From: JBMOLK01 sp049325575
GTDB taxonomy: Bacteria > Bacillota > Clostridia > Acetivibrionales > Acetivibrionaceae
Assembly (NCBI GenBank): GCA_049325575.1
Contig: JBMOLK010000165.1
Location: forward strand, 11,075-75,074
Reading direction: 5' to 3'
Length of the DNA stretch: 64,000 nucleotides
Each line of letters starts with the position of its first letter. Position 1 is the stretch's first letter. The position numbers were made by a program, and so were the translations under genes. Below, one piece after another: positions 26,982 through 37,126 of this stretch. The notes beneath the pieces were generated by a model. It saw only the letters and a list, made by a program, of their open reading frames with translations. It had not been told where the DNA came from and did not search any database.

Positions 26982-27758
26982 CTATTTACCTATAACCTTT
27001 ATAAAGGCCTCTTCAATTTTTTTAAGCTTTGTCTGAACCCCTGCATCAACACTTCCATAAGGGGTTTCAATAATGCAGGCACCTACTTTCAGTGAAGGGT
27101 CCTTTTTAATATCAAGCTTGCCTATACCTTCAGCCATTGAAAGGATTTTATCCCTGTTTTCAACTATATAGTCATAGTCCTGGGAAGATACCTTGATTGT
27201 AATATCCTCCTTGTTGGAGCATCTTTCAAAAGCTTGTCTCACCATTTCCAGGAGACTTTCCTTATTTAAAGATATTTCATTCCCAATTACTTTTCTTGCT
27301 ATGTCTAAAATTACGTTCACAGCATCATTCTCAATGCTGTTAAGTACTTCCTGATATTCCTGTTTGGCGTGTTCCTTTACAAATTCTGCTTCCTGCAAAA
27401 GGTCTTCATACTGCATTTTTGCTTCCTCATAACCTTTTTCAAACCCCTGCTGCTTTGCTTCTTCAAATACCGACAGTTTTAACTGGTCAGCCTCACTCTT
27501 TGCAATATCCAGTATCCTGTCAGCTTCCAATTGTGCTTCCTTGATTATGGAATCTGCCTCTTCCCGGGCATTCTCCAGTATTTCTTCCGCAGTTACACTA
27601 TTTGCTTTATCAGAGTCCTCACTGTTTTCCATTAAATCATCCTCATCTTCAAGATCGTGAGAACTAACCCTTCTAATAGTCTGATAGTTTATCGGAGCCC
27701 TTATTTGAACAGGAACTCCAACACTAATCTGATTACTTTTAAAAATTTTATTATACAA
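26982..27758 (-). CDS. fliH: Flagellar export ATPase regulator FliH
   Basis: The 258-residue protein has an Ala/Glu-rich central coiled coil (ENAREEADSIIKEAQLEADR near residue 63) and a C-terminal FliH/YscL domain with DVILDIARKVIGNEI and SLKVGACIIETPYGSVDAGV. It binds and restrains FliI. It begins with TTG and overlaps the end of fliG by 8 bp, so translational coupling with fliG is likely. Confidence 0.94.
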   Translation of the reverse strand: MYNKIFKSNQISVGVPVQIRAPINYQTIRRVSSHDLEDEDDLMENSEDSDKANSVTAEEILENAREEADSIIKEAQLEADRILDIAKSEADQLKLSVFEEAKQQGFEKGYEEAKMQYEDLLQEAEFVKEHAKQEYQEVLNSIENDAVNVILDIARKVIGNEISLNKESLLEMVRQAFERCSNKEDITIKVSSQDYDYIVENRDKILSMAEGIGKLDIKKDPSLKVGACIIETPYGSVDAGVQTKLKKIEEAFIKVIGK

Positions 27759-28773
27759 TTATTTCATCTCCCCCACCTCTAGAGATTACTATTTCCCCTG
27801 CATCCTCCAGTTTCCTTATGACGTTAACAATCTTCTGCTGTGCCTCTTCAACATCCTTAAGCCTGACAGGTCCCATAAACTCTATGTCCTCCTTGATCAT
27901 CTCTACAAGACGTTTGGACATATTGGAGTAAATCTTGTTCTGAACCTCTTCTGTAGTACCTTTAAGTGCAATGGCAAGCTGGTTGTTGTCAACCTCACGC
28001 AGGAATCTTTGAATGGAACGGTTGTCCAAAGTGAGTATATCCTCGAATACAAACATCCTCTTCTTGATTTCCTCTGCCAGATCCGTATCTTCAATTTCCA
28101 GGGTCTCCATAATATATTTTTCAGTTCCCCTGTCAACATTGTTCAATATATCTACTATAGCCTGAACTCCGCCGGCTGCAGTAAAGTCCTCGGTAACAAG
28201 AGCAGAGAGCTTCTTCTCAAGAACCCTTTCTACCTCCTTGATTACTTCAGGTGATGTCCTGTCCATTGTTGCTATTCTCCTTGCAACGTCTGCCTGTTTG
28301 TCCTGTGGAAGTGCAGATAATACAATGGACGACTGCTGTGGCTTCAAGTATGCAAGAATCAGAGCTATTGTCTGGGGATGCTCATTTTGAATAAAGTTTA
28401 GAAGCTGCGCAGGGTCTGCCTTCCTGACAAAGTCAAAAGGCCTGACCTGAAGCGATACCGTAAGTTTATTTAAGACATCCAGTGCTTTTTGGGTACCCAG
28501 GGCCTTCTCAAGAATTTCCTTGGCATAGCTTATACCGCCCTCTGCGATATAATCCTGGGCAAGACAAATCTGGTAGAACTCCTCAAGCACTTTTTCTTTC
28601 TCTTCCGGAGTCACGGTCCTTATGTTTGCGATTTCCAACGTCAGCTGCTCAATTTCATCTTCCTTCAGGTGCTTGAAAATCTCCGCCGATCTCTCGGGCC
28701 CAAGAGCAATCAATAACATTGCTGCCTTTTCTTTCCCTGATAGATCCGATTTGAACGATCCACCTCGAGCCAC
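27751..28773 (-). CDS. fliG: Flagellar motor switch protein FliG
   Basis: The 340-residue protein has all three FliG domains: N-terminal SGKEKAAMLLIALGPERSAEIF, middle EHPQTIALILAYLKPQQSS (EHPQ motif near residue 126), and C-terminal charged torque helix including RSIQRFLREVDNNQLAIALKG. It couples stator motion to the C-ring and attaches to FliF. It starts at GTG 28773 after GGGGG. Confidence 0.98.
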   Translation of the reverse strand: MARGGSFKSDLSGKEKAAMLLIALGPERSAEIFKHLKEDEIEQLTLEIANIRTVTPEEKEKVLEEFYQICLAQDYIAEGGISYAKEILEKALGTQKALDVLNKLTVSLQVRPFDFVRKADPAQLLNFIQNEHPQTIALILAYLKPQQSSIVLSALPQDKQADVARRIATMDRTSPEVIKEVERVLEKKLSALVTEDFTAAGGVQAIVDILNNVDRGTEKYIMETLEIEDTDLAEEIKKRMFVFEDILTLDNRSIQRFLREVDNNQLAIALKGTTEEVQNKIYSNMSKRLVEMIKEDIEFMGPVRLKDVEEAQQKIVNVIRKLEDAGEIVISRGGGDEIIV

Positions 28774-28825
28774 AATATACTACCCCCTAAGCCTTAAGTC
28801 TAATATCTTTTTAAAATATCCCGCT

Positions 28826-30394
28826 TTAGTCCCACTCGTCAGAAAGCCAGTTTCTTAAAAGTTGTGCGACTGCCTCCGGCTTCTGCTTAACAAATTTTTC
28901 AATTTGCTTCTTTACTTCAGAACGCTCTTCAAACTCAATCTCCGGTACGTCTTCTTCTGCGCCCGGTAAAATAAACCTTGGTCCGCCAGCTGCTGCAAGT
29001 TCCGGTTCAAGAGCCGGCTGTTCGCCCGGTTTCTTTCTCGGAATGACTGAAACCATTAGACCGATTATCAACACAAGCATTAGAGCAAAGAATCCATAGT
29101 CATCTATAATTTTCTTGATCCTGTCTGCCATCGGCTCAATAATTTCTTCCGGAGGCGCCAATTTATACTTGTCCACTGATATTCTAGAGACCGGTATACC
29201 TGTTGCATTACTTACACCCTGTTTAAACTGTTCAATAAACTCCGGTGTAATTTTACTGTCGTCTGTAATCCTCTGTCCATACCACAAAGCAACCGTCATA
29301 GAAGATTTCTCAACATCTACCGTTCCGATTGCTTTCTCCTCTTCTGTCAGTGTCTCTGTAAATATCCTGTTTATTATTTCGGATTTCTTGTCATAAGAAG
29401 AGTTTCCCTCACCATCCATAGGATAAGATGGCACCTGTCCGTCTCCCGGATTACTGTCCATTCCCGGAGCGCCGTTTGGAGGACCGTTTTCAAGTGTTTC
29501 TTTTGTAATCTGACTGCTTACTATTGCCTCATCCAGGCCTGTAGGCTTTTCAATTTCGTTCCTCTTTGATTTAACCTTATCAAACACCAAAACCGGATTT
29601 GCAACTACACTGATATAATCAAAGTTGTCAGAACGCCCCGAGTATAACCTTTTAATATTTTTTTCAAGCTCCTCCTTGACTCTAAGCTTAAGCTTGAACT
29701 GATTTCCGGTTATATTTATCGGGTCATCCGACATATCGGAACTTAAGATGTTAAAATTATTATCAACAACAGTAACATTTTTGGGATTCAGGCCTTCGAT
29801 TGATGATGCAACCACCCTTACTATGCCTTCAACCTGCTCGCCGCTTATTTCTCCTTTAGGGCTTATCCTTACATAGGCTTTGGCCTCGTCCTTGCTTTCT
29901 TCAAAAAATAAAGAATTTTCAGGTATGGTAAGATCCACATCAGCATCTTTAACATTGTCAAACATTTTAAGCTTCGCTATAAGACTGTTTTTCTTAAAAT
30001 TCTGCCATAGATGCTTTTTGTCACTCTCTGTAGAAGTGAAACTAAGAAGGCTCCATGCATCTTCAAAGGTCATTCCGCTTGTAGTTAATCCTGATGAAGC
30101 AAGGGCGAATTCTGCTTTATTCTTATCCTTTGAGTCTACAAGAATACGACCGCCTTCTCCAGGTTTATACCTTATACCTTTTTCCTGCAAAACTTTCTCG
30201 ATCTCCGGAGCACTCTTAGGATCATCAATTGTCATAAGTGGAACATATGTAGTTCTGGTCAGCATGATTATACCTACAGTAAAAACCACTACCAGAATGC
30301 TGGATGTTATGTAAATTCTATTCTTCTGGGACTTGTCAAGCTTTTTCCAAAGGTCGGTTAGCTGCTGCTGCAATCTTGATAGTACTTCAGGCAT
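28826..30394 (-). CDS. fliF: Flagellar MS-ring protein FliF
   Basis: The 522-residue protein has an N-terminal transmembrane helix (about residues 25-45), YscJ/FliF ring-building motifs (FEDAWSLLSFTSTESDKKHL, DADVDLTIPEN), a Gly/Pro/Asn-rich periplasmic-side loop near 300-335 and a second transmembrane helix near 445. The C-terminal FliG-binding tail is PEAVAQLLRNWLSDEW. It is the platform for basal-body assembly. Length and motifs are normal. Confidence 0.97.
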   Translation of the reverse strand: MPEVLSRLQQQLTDLWKKLDKSQKNRIYITSSILVVVFTVGIIMLTRTTYVPLMTIDDPKSAPEIEKVLQEKGIRYKPGEGGRILVDSKDKNKAEFALASSGLTTSGMTFEDAWSLLSFTSTESDKKHLWQNFKKNSLIAKLKMFDNVKDADVDLTIPENSLFFEESKDEAKAYVRISPKGEISGEQVEGIVRVVASSIEGLNPKNVTVVDNNFNILSSDMSDDPINITGNQFKLKLRVKEELEKNIKRLYSGRSDNFDYISVVANPVLVFDKVKSKRNEIEKPTGLDEAIVSSQITKETLENGPPNGAPGMDSNPGDGQVPSYPMDGEGNSSYDKKSEIINRIFTETLTEEEKAIGTVDVEKSSMTVALWYGQRITDDSKITPEFIEQFKQGVSNATGIPVSRISVDKYKLAPPEEIIEPMADRIKKIIDDYGFFALMLVLIIGLMVSVIPRKKPGEQPALEPELAAAGGPRFILPGAEEDVPEIEFEERSEVKKQIEKFVKQKPEAVAQLLRNWLSDEWD

Positions 30395-30533
30395 GAATTC
30401 ACCACCTCTACTTACGGTTATTCATCTTTTGTTCAATTATTTTCGAAAACCTATGCCGTAAAGTTCTAACCGAAATACTGTTTCCTTGACTTATGCCTCT
30501 ATATATTATGATTTTCTTGTTTCCTGCCAAAAA

Positions 30534-30845
30534 TTAGATTTGGATTCTCATTATTTCGTTATAAGCATCTAAGATTTTGTTCCTTATCTGCATGGTAAAT
30601 TGAAGTGCGATATCAGCCTTCTGTCCGGCAATCATAACCTGATGGATATTATCGGTCTTGCCGGCTGCAAAGTCCTCTGCAATCATTTTGGATTCGTTCT
30701 CCAGGCGGCTGACCTGCTTTATTGCTTCATTTAAGTAATCTCCAAAAGTAGCTATAATATTCTCGTCTTTTTTACCTTCGTTGGCACCGATCCTTGAGAT
30801 AGAAGGAGATACTGCATCAATAGAGCTCAAACCGTTAATAGCCAT
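30534..30845 (-). CDS. fliE: MS-ring/rod junction protein FliE
   Basis: The 103-residue protein carries the conserved FliE C-terminus MIAGQKADIALQFTMQIRNKILDAYNEIMRI. It connects the MS ring to the rod and is an early export substrate. A 139-bp gap separates it from fliF; I see no convincing promoter or terminator there. Confidence 0.96.
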   Translation of the reverse strand: MAINGLSSIDAVSPSISRIGANEGKKDENIIATFGDYLNEAIKQVSRLENESKMIAEDFAAGKTDNIHQVMIAGQKADIALQFTMQIRNKILDAYNEIMRIQI

Positions 30846-30887
30846 AATTCCCTCCTTTTACTATTTCCGCTCATCTTTTATATGTAC

Positions 30888-31322
30888 TTATTTGCCTATT
30901 TGAAGTGCCTTCATTGCAATACTCTTTGATGTATTAATTGCAGTAACATTTGCCTCGTATGCCCTTGTAGCGGAGATCATGTTTACCATTTCAGTAATAA
31001 TATCTACATTTGGCATCATAACATAGCCTTTTTCATCAGCATCAGGATGCCCAGGGTCATACATCCGTCTAAAGGGAGCTTTATCCTCTACAATCCTTGC
31101 AACTCTAACACCATTCCCTGCTTTGCTGCTTTGTGACAAATAATCGGAAAATGGAGCATTAGGAGATTTTTCTTCGAATATTACCGTTTTCCTTCTATAA
31201 GGTCCTCCATCTTCAGTCCTTGTGGTATTTGCATTAGCAATATTCTGCGAAATGGTATCCATTCTTAATCTTTGTGCTGTAAGCCCTGAAGCACCTACAT
31301 CAAGAGAACTGAAATATCCCAT
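30888..31322 (-). CDS. flgC: Proximal rod protein FlgC
   Basis: The 144-residue protein has the rod motif SLDVGASGLTAQRLRMDTIS followed by NIANANTTRTEDGGPYRRK, and the FlgC C-terminus VMMPNVDIITEMVNMISATRAYEANVTA. It forms the proximal rod with FlgB. It starts 3 bp after the flgB stop. Confidence 0.97.
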   Translation of the reverse strand: MGYFSSLDVGASGLTAQRLRMDTISQNIANANTTRTEDGGPYRRKTVIFEEKSPNAPFSDYLSQSSKAGNGVRVARIVEDKAPFRRMYDPGHPDADEKGYVMMPNVDIITEMVNMISATRAYEANVTAINTSKSIAMKALQIGK

Positions 31323-31325
31323 TTA

Positions 31326-31748
31326 TCATTTTCTCCCTTCACTTATCACTGACTTGATCTTATTGAAGCTGCCGCTTATTTTTTGTGCCAAAAGATCATA
31401 CTTTATAGTGTTTTTTGCCATTTGAGCCATTTCACTGTCAATATCTACATTGTTTCCGTCAAGCCTCATATTAAATACTCTACCGTCCTCGCTGATTTTA
31501 AGGTCAATTTCATCAACGTCCCTTTTACCGACGGGTATATGCCTTGGGTCGGTTCTTATACCCCTGATGCTGTTTCTTCCAATAGCATCGCTCAAGTACT
31601 CCTCAAAGGCTACCGTCTTTCTTTTGTAGCCCGGAGTATCCACATTGGCAATGTTCTGTGAAATGGCTTCATTCCGTAACAATGCTGCATCCAACGACTT
31701 CTCAAGGACCTTGGTCCGAGATAAGATTCTCTCAAGCATTGGATACAC
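31326..31748 (-). CDS. flgB: Proximal rod protein FlgB
   Basis: The 140-residue protein has the conserved NEAISQNIANVDTPGYKRK motif and C-terminal DSEMAQMAKNTIKYDLLAQKI. It is the first gene of the fla/che operon; everything to the left reads in the same direction. GGAGGT lies just before the ATG. The operon promoter must lie in the following 351-bp gap. Confidence 0.97.
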   Translation of the reverse strand: MYPMLERILSRTKVLEKSLDAALLRNEAISQNIANVDTPGYKRKTVAFEEYLSDAIGRNSIRGIRTDPRHIPVGKRDVDEIDLKISEDGRVFNMRLDGNNVDIDSEMAQMAKNTIKYDLLAQKISGSFNKIKSVISEGRK

Positions 31749-32099
31749 CTCCTAACCTGTATTCTCTTTGTTAAAACAAAAACAATACTGACATTATGAT
31801 TAATATATTCCTGAAATATATTTCGACATATTCACCTGATTTCCTGCACTATTATTTTTAAACTCTCATGGTAAAATTAACCCTGCAGAAACAAAGAAAA
31901 AGTTTATTAATGTTAAGTGTTAAAAGAATGTAAATAATTATGAATAACTATAACTAAGTTTAAAATAAAACTTGGTTCGCTATCTCTAAGAACTGCCAAT
32001 AAATTCGATAAATACATAAAATACCATTACTTAATATTGATCTTAACATAATTTTTTTAAAATTACAACCAAAACTTCTATAAATCCATAATTAATCAA
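31749..32099. promoter_or_regulatory. Intergenic region upstream of the fla/che operon
   Basis: This 351-bp, very A/T-rich gap must hold the promoter of the flgB operon, but I could not fix convincing -35/-10 elements. A near-perfect inverted repeat, AATATATT-N5-AATATATT, lies at 31802-31822, about 55 bp before flgB. Its centre (TTCCTGAAA) resembles a degenerate CodY-type box. At 31974-31989 there is a 16-bp match to the right end of the repeat at 25495-25593, without the rest of that element. The remainder shows nothing assignable. Confidence 0.4.
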
Positions 32100-33410
32100 C
32101 TATAAAGAAGCCTCTATAGTCTTTTTTACTGTTTCAAGAGCTTTCATGGAGATCTCGTAATTCTTCTTTCTTTTGTCCTTGATTTTAATCCCCGGATTCT
32201 CCATCAAGCCGAAGTTTATGTTCATTGGCTGAAAATTCTTTATGTTTTTATCCGAAATATAACTGCTTAAAGCACCAATGGCAGTGCTTCCTGGAAATAT
32301 TACTTCCCTTTTCCCCAAAAAGTCCATGGCTGCATTTATCCCTGCCACCAGCCCGGAGGACGCTGACTCAACATAGCCTTCTACTCCTGTAATCTGACCT
32401 GCAAAGAAAATATTGGGAGATTCCTTAAGTCTATAGGCTGCATCCAGGAGCTTCGGAGAATTTAAGAAGGTATTTCTGTGCATGACTCCATATCTTACAA
32501 ACTCAGCATTCTCAAGACCCGGTATCATTCTGAACACTCTTTTTTGCTCGGGCCACTTCAAACGGGTCTGAAACCCTACCATATTAAACAGGGTTCCCTC
32601 AGAGTTATCCTGCCTTAACTGAACCACTGCATATGCTTCCTTACCCAGCTTGGGGTCTATTAAACCAACAGGCTTTAACGGGCCAAATCTTAAAGTATCC
32701 ACACCTCTTTTGGCCATAGTCTCTACCGGCATGCATCCCTCGAAGACTATTTCCTTTTCGAAGTCTTTAACATCCGCCAGCTCTGCATTTACAAGCTCAT
32801 TCCAAAAAGCATCATATTCTTCCCTGTTCATAGGACAATTAATATAGTCCTCAGTTCCCCTTCCATACCTTGCCGCTTTAAAAGCCTTATTCATGTCTAT
32901 TGATTCAAATGTAACTATGGGAGCCGCTGCATCAAAAAAATGCAGATAACTTTCACCTATTAAATCTGCTATTTTCATTGACAATGTCTCTGATGTCAAA
33001 GGTCCCGAAGCTATTATGGTTATCCCCTCGTCGGGTATATCAGTTACCTCTTCATTTATAATCTCAATATTCTTGTTTTCCCTTATATATCCTGTCACCA
33101 TGGCAGAAAACGCAGACCTGTCTACAGCCAGGGCTCCTCCGGCAGGAACTTTTGTAGCATCGGCGCATTTCATAATTATTGAATCCAAAAGCCTCATTTC
33201 CTCTTTCAGGAGGCCAACAGCATTCTCAAGCTGTGCAGACCTAAGCGAATTACTGCACACAAGTTCTGCAAATGTGTCCAGGTGATGTGCAGGAGAAAAT
33301 GACTTGGGCTTCATTTCATAAAGCCTTACCTTTATACCTCTTTTCGCTATCTGCCATGAAGCTTCACATCCAGCAAGTCCCGCACCTATTACGTTGATAA
33401 ATTCTGTCAT
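32100..33410 (-). CDS. trmFO: tRNA (uracil-54-C5) methyltransferase TrmFO
   Basis: The 436-residue folate- and FAD-dependent enzyme makes ribothymidine at position 54 of tRNA. It has the N-terminal FAD-binding motif VIGAGLAGCEASWQIA, the family motif SPAHHLDTFAELVCSNSLRS, and FAGQITGVEGYVESASSGL near the C-terminus. It lies downstream of topA and dprA on the same strand, a common Firmicutes arrangement. Confidence 0.97.
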   Translation of the reverse strand: MTEFINVIGAGLAGCEASWQIAKRGIKVRLYEMKPKSFSPAHHLDTFAELVCSNSLRSAQLENAVGLLKEEMRLLDSIIMKCADATKVPAGGALAVDRSAFSAMVTGYIRENKNIEIINEEVTDIPDEGITIIASGPLTSETLSMKIADLIGESYLHFFDAAAPIVTFESIDMNKAFKAARYGRGTEDYINCPMNREEYDAFWNELVNAELADVKDFEKEIVFEGCMPVETMAKRGVDTLRFGPLKPVGLIDPKLGKEAYAVVQLRQDNSEGTLFNMVGFQTRLKWPEQKRVFRMIPGLENAEFVRYGVMHRNTFLNSPKLLDAAYRLKESPNIFFAGQITGVEGYVESASSGLVAGINAAMDFLGKREVIFPGSTAIGALSSYISDKNIKNFQPMNINFGLMENPGIKIKDKRKKNYEISMKALETVKKTIEASL

Positions 33411-33455
33411 ATACTTTCCTCTCTTAAAGCCTTGTTACATTTACCTTTTAATCTT

Positions 33456-35558
33456 CTATTCCTTATCTTCTTCCTGCTTATCTCCGGTTTTGGTAAAATC
33501 ACAGCTTTCACTTACGCACTTAAGCTGCAGCTTTTTCCCGGAAAACTTCTTTACAAGAAAGTTTCCACACTTTGGACAGCTTTCCTTGGACGGTTTATCC
33601 CAGGTCATAAAATCACATTTGGGGTTATGCTCACACCCTATATATCTTTTACCCTTTTTTGATTTCTTATAATATATCTTTCCACCGCATTTCGGGCAGG
33701 CAACACCCGCATCTTCCAGTATTGGTCTTGCATTTCTGCATTCCGGAAAGCCGGGGCAGGCCAAAAACTTGCCGTATCTTCCCATTTTAATGACCATATT
33801 TCTTCCGCATTTTTCGCATATTTCATCAGTCACTTCATCGGGAATTTCTATATTGCCTATTTGAGTTTCCGCATCCTTTAGCACATCAACAAACTGGGCA
33901 TAGAAACTTTTCATAACCTCTACCCATCTTTTATAACCTTCTTCAATATCATCCAGTTTTTTCTCCATTTGTGCCGTAAACTCAATGTCAACAATATCCT
34001 GAAAATATTTCTTCATTATATCAGTTACTATTTTACCCAACTCTGTAGGAATTAAAGTCTTACCTTCCTTAACTATATAGCCCCTCGCCAAAATAGTAGT
34101 GATAGTCGGCGCATAGGTACTGGGCCTTCCTATGCCCTTTTCCTCAAGAGCCTTAACCAGACTTGCTTCGGTATACCTTGGCGGAGGTTGGGTAAAGTGC
34201 TGTTTGGGCTCAATTTTTTTCTGTTTTAGTTCCTCCCCTTCCAAAAGGTCAGGTATCACAGCCTCTCCTTCATCACCTTCTTCATCTTTACCTTCCTGAT
34301 AAAGGACTATAAATCCCTGGAACTTGACACTGGAACCGCTGGCCTTGAATATATACCTGCCGGCTTCAATATCAGTACTTATAGTATCATAGACAGCTGA
34401 CGCCATCTGACTTGCTACAAACCTGTCCCACACCAGCTTATATAGCTTATACTGGTCTTTCGACAAAGAATCCTTTATAGATTCCGGGGTCATGGTCACA
34501 CTGGCCGGTCTGATACACTCATGGGCATCCTGCGAAGCTGATTTATTCTTATATACCCTTTTTTCCTCAGGAAGATATTTGTGACCGAACTTTTCCTTTA
34601 TATATGCAGCAGTATCCTGCTGTGCTTCTGCAGAAACTCTTGTGGAATCGGTACGTATATACGTAACAAGACCCACAGCACCGATACCTTTTATATCAAT
34701 GCCCTCATATAACTGCTGGGCAACTATCATGGTCTTTTTCGTGGTAAACCCAAGCTTTCTTGCAGCCTCCTGCTGCATTGTACTTGTTGTAAAGGGAGCC
34801 GGGGGTGCTTTTCTCTTCTCACCCTTTTTAATTTTCTGGACCTTAAATTTTTCTTTCTTTATTTCGTCCAATATTTTATTCACTTCTTCTTCATTCTTAA
34901 GATCCATCTTCTTACTGCCGCTGCCATGAAATTTGGCCTCAAATGAGGATTTAACCCCTGACTTCTCCAATTTGGCAGTTATAGTCCAGTATTCTTCAGG
35001 TACAAAGTTTTCTACTTCTTCCTCTCTATCGCAAATGAGCCTGGTAGCTACAGATTGAACTCTTCCCGCACTTAAACCTTTCTTAACCTTCTTCCATAAT
35101 AAAGGACTGATTTTATACCCTACTATTCTGTCCAATACTCTCCTTGCCTGCTGGGCATCAACCAGGTCCATATTAATTTCCCTTGGCGATTTAATAGCAT
35201 TTTTCACTGCATTTTTTGTTATTTCGTTAAAGGTTATCCTGCATTTTTCAGCATTATCTATATTAAGTAGATTAGCAAGATGCCATGAAATTGCTTCCCC
35301 TTCACGGTCAGGGTCGGTAGCAAGATATACTTTTTTTGCATTTTTTGCTTCTTTCTTAAGCTTTGAGATGACATCCCCTTTACCTCTTATTGTGATGTAC
35401 TTTGGCTCAAAGTCATTATCCACGTCGACCCCTATTTGACTTTTGGGAAGATCCCTGACATGACCGACAGAAGCGACTATTTTGTAGTCCTTGCCTAAAA
35501 ACTTTCCTATTGTATTTGCCTTTGCGGGAGACTCAACAATAACTAATTTTTCAGCCAT
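33456..35558 (-). CDS. topA: DNA topoisomerase I TopA
   Basis: The 700-residue type IA topoisomerase starts with a Toprim domain (VIVESPAKANTIGKFLG; acidic DPDREGEAISWHL). The catalytic Tyr300 lies in GLVTYIRTDSTR, and the C-terminus has three four-Cys zinc ribbons (from about residue 575: CEKCGRN, CPKCGGK, CPKCGNF). It relaxes negative supercoils. It lies between dprA and trmFO, as in Bacillus and many Clostridia. Confidence 0.98.
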   Translation of the reverse strand: MAEKLVIVESPAKANTIGKFLGKDYKIVASVGHVRDLPKSQIGVDVDNDFEPKYITIRGKGDVISKLKKEAKNAKKVYLATDPDREGEAISWHLANLLNIDNAEKCRITFNEITKNAVKNAIKSPREINMDLVDAQQARRVLDRIVGYKISPLLWKKVKKGLSAGRVQSVATRLICDREEEVENFVPEEYWTITAKLEKSGVKSSFEAKFHGSGSKKMDLKNEEEVNKILDEIKKEKFKVQKIKKGEKRKAPPAPFTTSTMQQEAARKLGFTTKKTMIVAQQLYEGIDIKGIGAVGLVTYIRTDSTRVSAEAQQDTAAYIKEKFGHKYLPEEKRVYKNKSASQDAHECIRPASVTMTPESIKDSLSKDQYKLYKLVWDRFVASQMASAVYDTISTDIEAGRYIFKASGSSVKFQGFIVLYQEGKDEEGDEGEAVIPDLLEGEELKQKKIEPKQHFTQPPPRYTEASLVKALEEKGIGRPSTYAPTITTILARGYIVKEGKTLIPTELGKIVTDIMKKYFQDIVDIEFTAQMEKKLDDIEEGYKRWVEVMKSFYAQFVDVLKDAETQIGNIEIPDEVTDEICEKCGRNMVIKMGRYGKFLACPGFPECRNARPILEDAGVACPKCGGKIYYKKSKKGKRYIGCEHNPKCDFMTWDKPSKESCPKCGNFLVKKFSGKKLQLKCVSESCDFTKTGDKQEEDKE

Positions 35559-35636
35559 TTTTATCCTCCAGTTTAAATTGTCTGTTATTTTAATAATATA
35601 TTATAATATTATGTATTGGCATATTACAATTAATAA

Positions 35637-36746
35637 TTAAAACTTTATTTTAAATATCTTTCCAGGCTGCTGTTCCACTACCCCTTTTAATTCCAGCATT
35701 ACAAGTATGGAACTCACAATTTGTATACTAAAGCCTGTCTTTTTTGCAATAACATCTATGTGCATCGGCTCTAACTTCAAGCATGATACAATTCTTTTCT
35801 CATCATCATCCAAACCTCTAATCAGTTTATCATCTTCCAGTCTTTGTGTAAAAAAGTTTTTTAGTTTATCTTCGCTAAAACTAACATTTAACTCTTCCAG
35901 AATATCCTCAATACCGGTCACAATTTTTGCCCCTTCTTTTATTAGTTTGTTTGTGCCGGTACTGTTTATACTGTTAACATTCCCGGGCAGTGCAAAGACT
36001 TCTCTTCCCTGCTCAAGGGCAAAATCAGCCGTAATGAGGGACCCGCTCTTGTTCCCTGCTTCTATTACAATTACCCCAAGGGATATACCGCTTATTATTC
36101 TGTTACGGGCAGGGAAATTATTCGCTGCCGGAGTTGTGCCGGGTAAATATTCCGAAATGCAAGCTCCATTCTCTATTATACTTTCCATTAGTTTTTTGTT
36201 CTCATAAGGATATATCACATCAACACCGCAGCCCAATACGGCAATCGTCCTTCCACCTTCTTGCAAAGCACCCTTGTGTGCATAAGAGTCGACTCCCCTG
36301 GCCATACCACTTACAACGGTAATGCCGTATTTTGCAAGTTCACGGGATATGGTCTGTGCCATGCCAAGGCCATAGGAAGTTGCCTTCCTTGAGCCCACAA
36401 CCGCCAGACATTTTTCTTCCTTTATTATGCTGCCTTTCATATAAAGTACAACAGGCGGATCATAAATATTCTTAAGGTAAAATGGATACAGTTCATCATC
36501 TATTGTTACTACTCTAATACCATGTTTATAGATATTTTCCAAATGTATACTTACTTTTTCCTTTATTTTTGTATCAGTCAAATTGACAACATCTGCTTTG
36601 CTAAGAAATGATAAATTTCTTAGTTCGTTCTCTTTTGCATTCCAAACATTATAGGGGTCTTTGAAATGCTCCAACAGTTTTTTGGACTTAACAGCGCCAA
36701 TCCCCGGAACGGAACCAAGCCATATCCAATACTGCTTATCTTTCAT
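35637..36746 (-). CDS. dprA: DNA-processing protein DprA
   Basis: About 369 residues comprise an N-terminal helix-hairpin-helix region (GSVPGIGAVKSKKLLEHF), a Rossmann-type DprA core (VVGSRKATSYGLGMAQ, VSGMARGVDSYAHKGAL, VLGCGVDVIYPYENK, GNKSGSLITADFALEQGREV) and a C-terminal winged-helix domain (HIDVIAKKTGFSIQIVSSIL). It loads RecA on incoming single-stranded DNA. The ATG at 36746 is better spaced from AGGAG than the one at 36752. Confidence 0.96.
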   Translation of the reverse strand: MKDKQYWIWLGSVPGIGAVKSKKLLEHFKDPYNVWNAKENELRNLSFLSKADVVNLTDTKIKEKVSIHLENIYKHGIRVVTIDDELYPFYLKNIYDPPVVLYMKGSIIKEEKCLAVVGSRKATSYGLGMAQTISRELAKYGITVVSGMARGVDSYAHKGALQEGGRTIAVLGCGVDVIYPYENKKLMESIIENGACISEYLPGTTPAANNFPARNRIISGISLGVIVIEAGNKSGSLITADFALEQGREVFALPGNVNSINSTGTNKLIKEGAKIVTGIEDILEELNVSFSEDKLKNFFTQRLEDDKLIRGLDDDEKRIVSCLKLEPMHIDVIAKKTGFSIQIVSSILVMLELKGVVEQQPGKIFKIKF

Positions 36747-36752
36747 TTTCAT

Positions 36753-37126
36753 GCTCCTTTAATAAAAAATACAGCCCATAGTACTATGAAAAGTCAAAAA
36801 CAGGCAGCAGTCTCAGTATGCCAGCATGTGGAATAAATTGCATTATAAGGTACCAGGTATCCTTTATTTTACCGCAATCAATTTATCACGTATTAATGCT
36901 GTAGTCAAGTTTTTTAGTATATGCATTTTACCAATTTAATAATAAGTTGGAAATTAATGAGACTACCATACCGTAGAAACTAAAAAGCGACCTATGTTAG
37001 CCTACCTGATAACAGGTCATATATAAAGGATAACACGTAGTCCTTTTTGTATCAAGAAAAAGTTAACCCTTCTTACATTGTTGACTTAATGACAAATAAT
37101 AACATATCTGTAGTATTTGAGCTCTC
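36753..37126. other. Intergenic region between dprA and a glycosyltransferase gene
   Basis: The 374 bp hold no open frame I would call a gene. A small hairpin ACCTG-ATAA-CAGGT lies at 37004-37017, and AAAGGA...TCCTTTTT at 37025-37048 has terminator form in the plus direction, though it also lies just after the minus-strand glycosyltransferase. The upstream control region of dprA should be near 36760-36900, but no clear promoter is seen. Confidence 0.35.
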
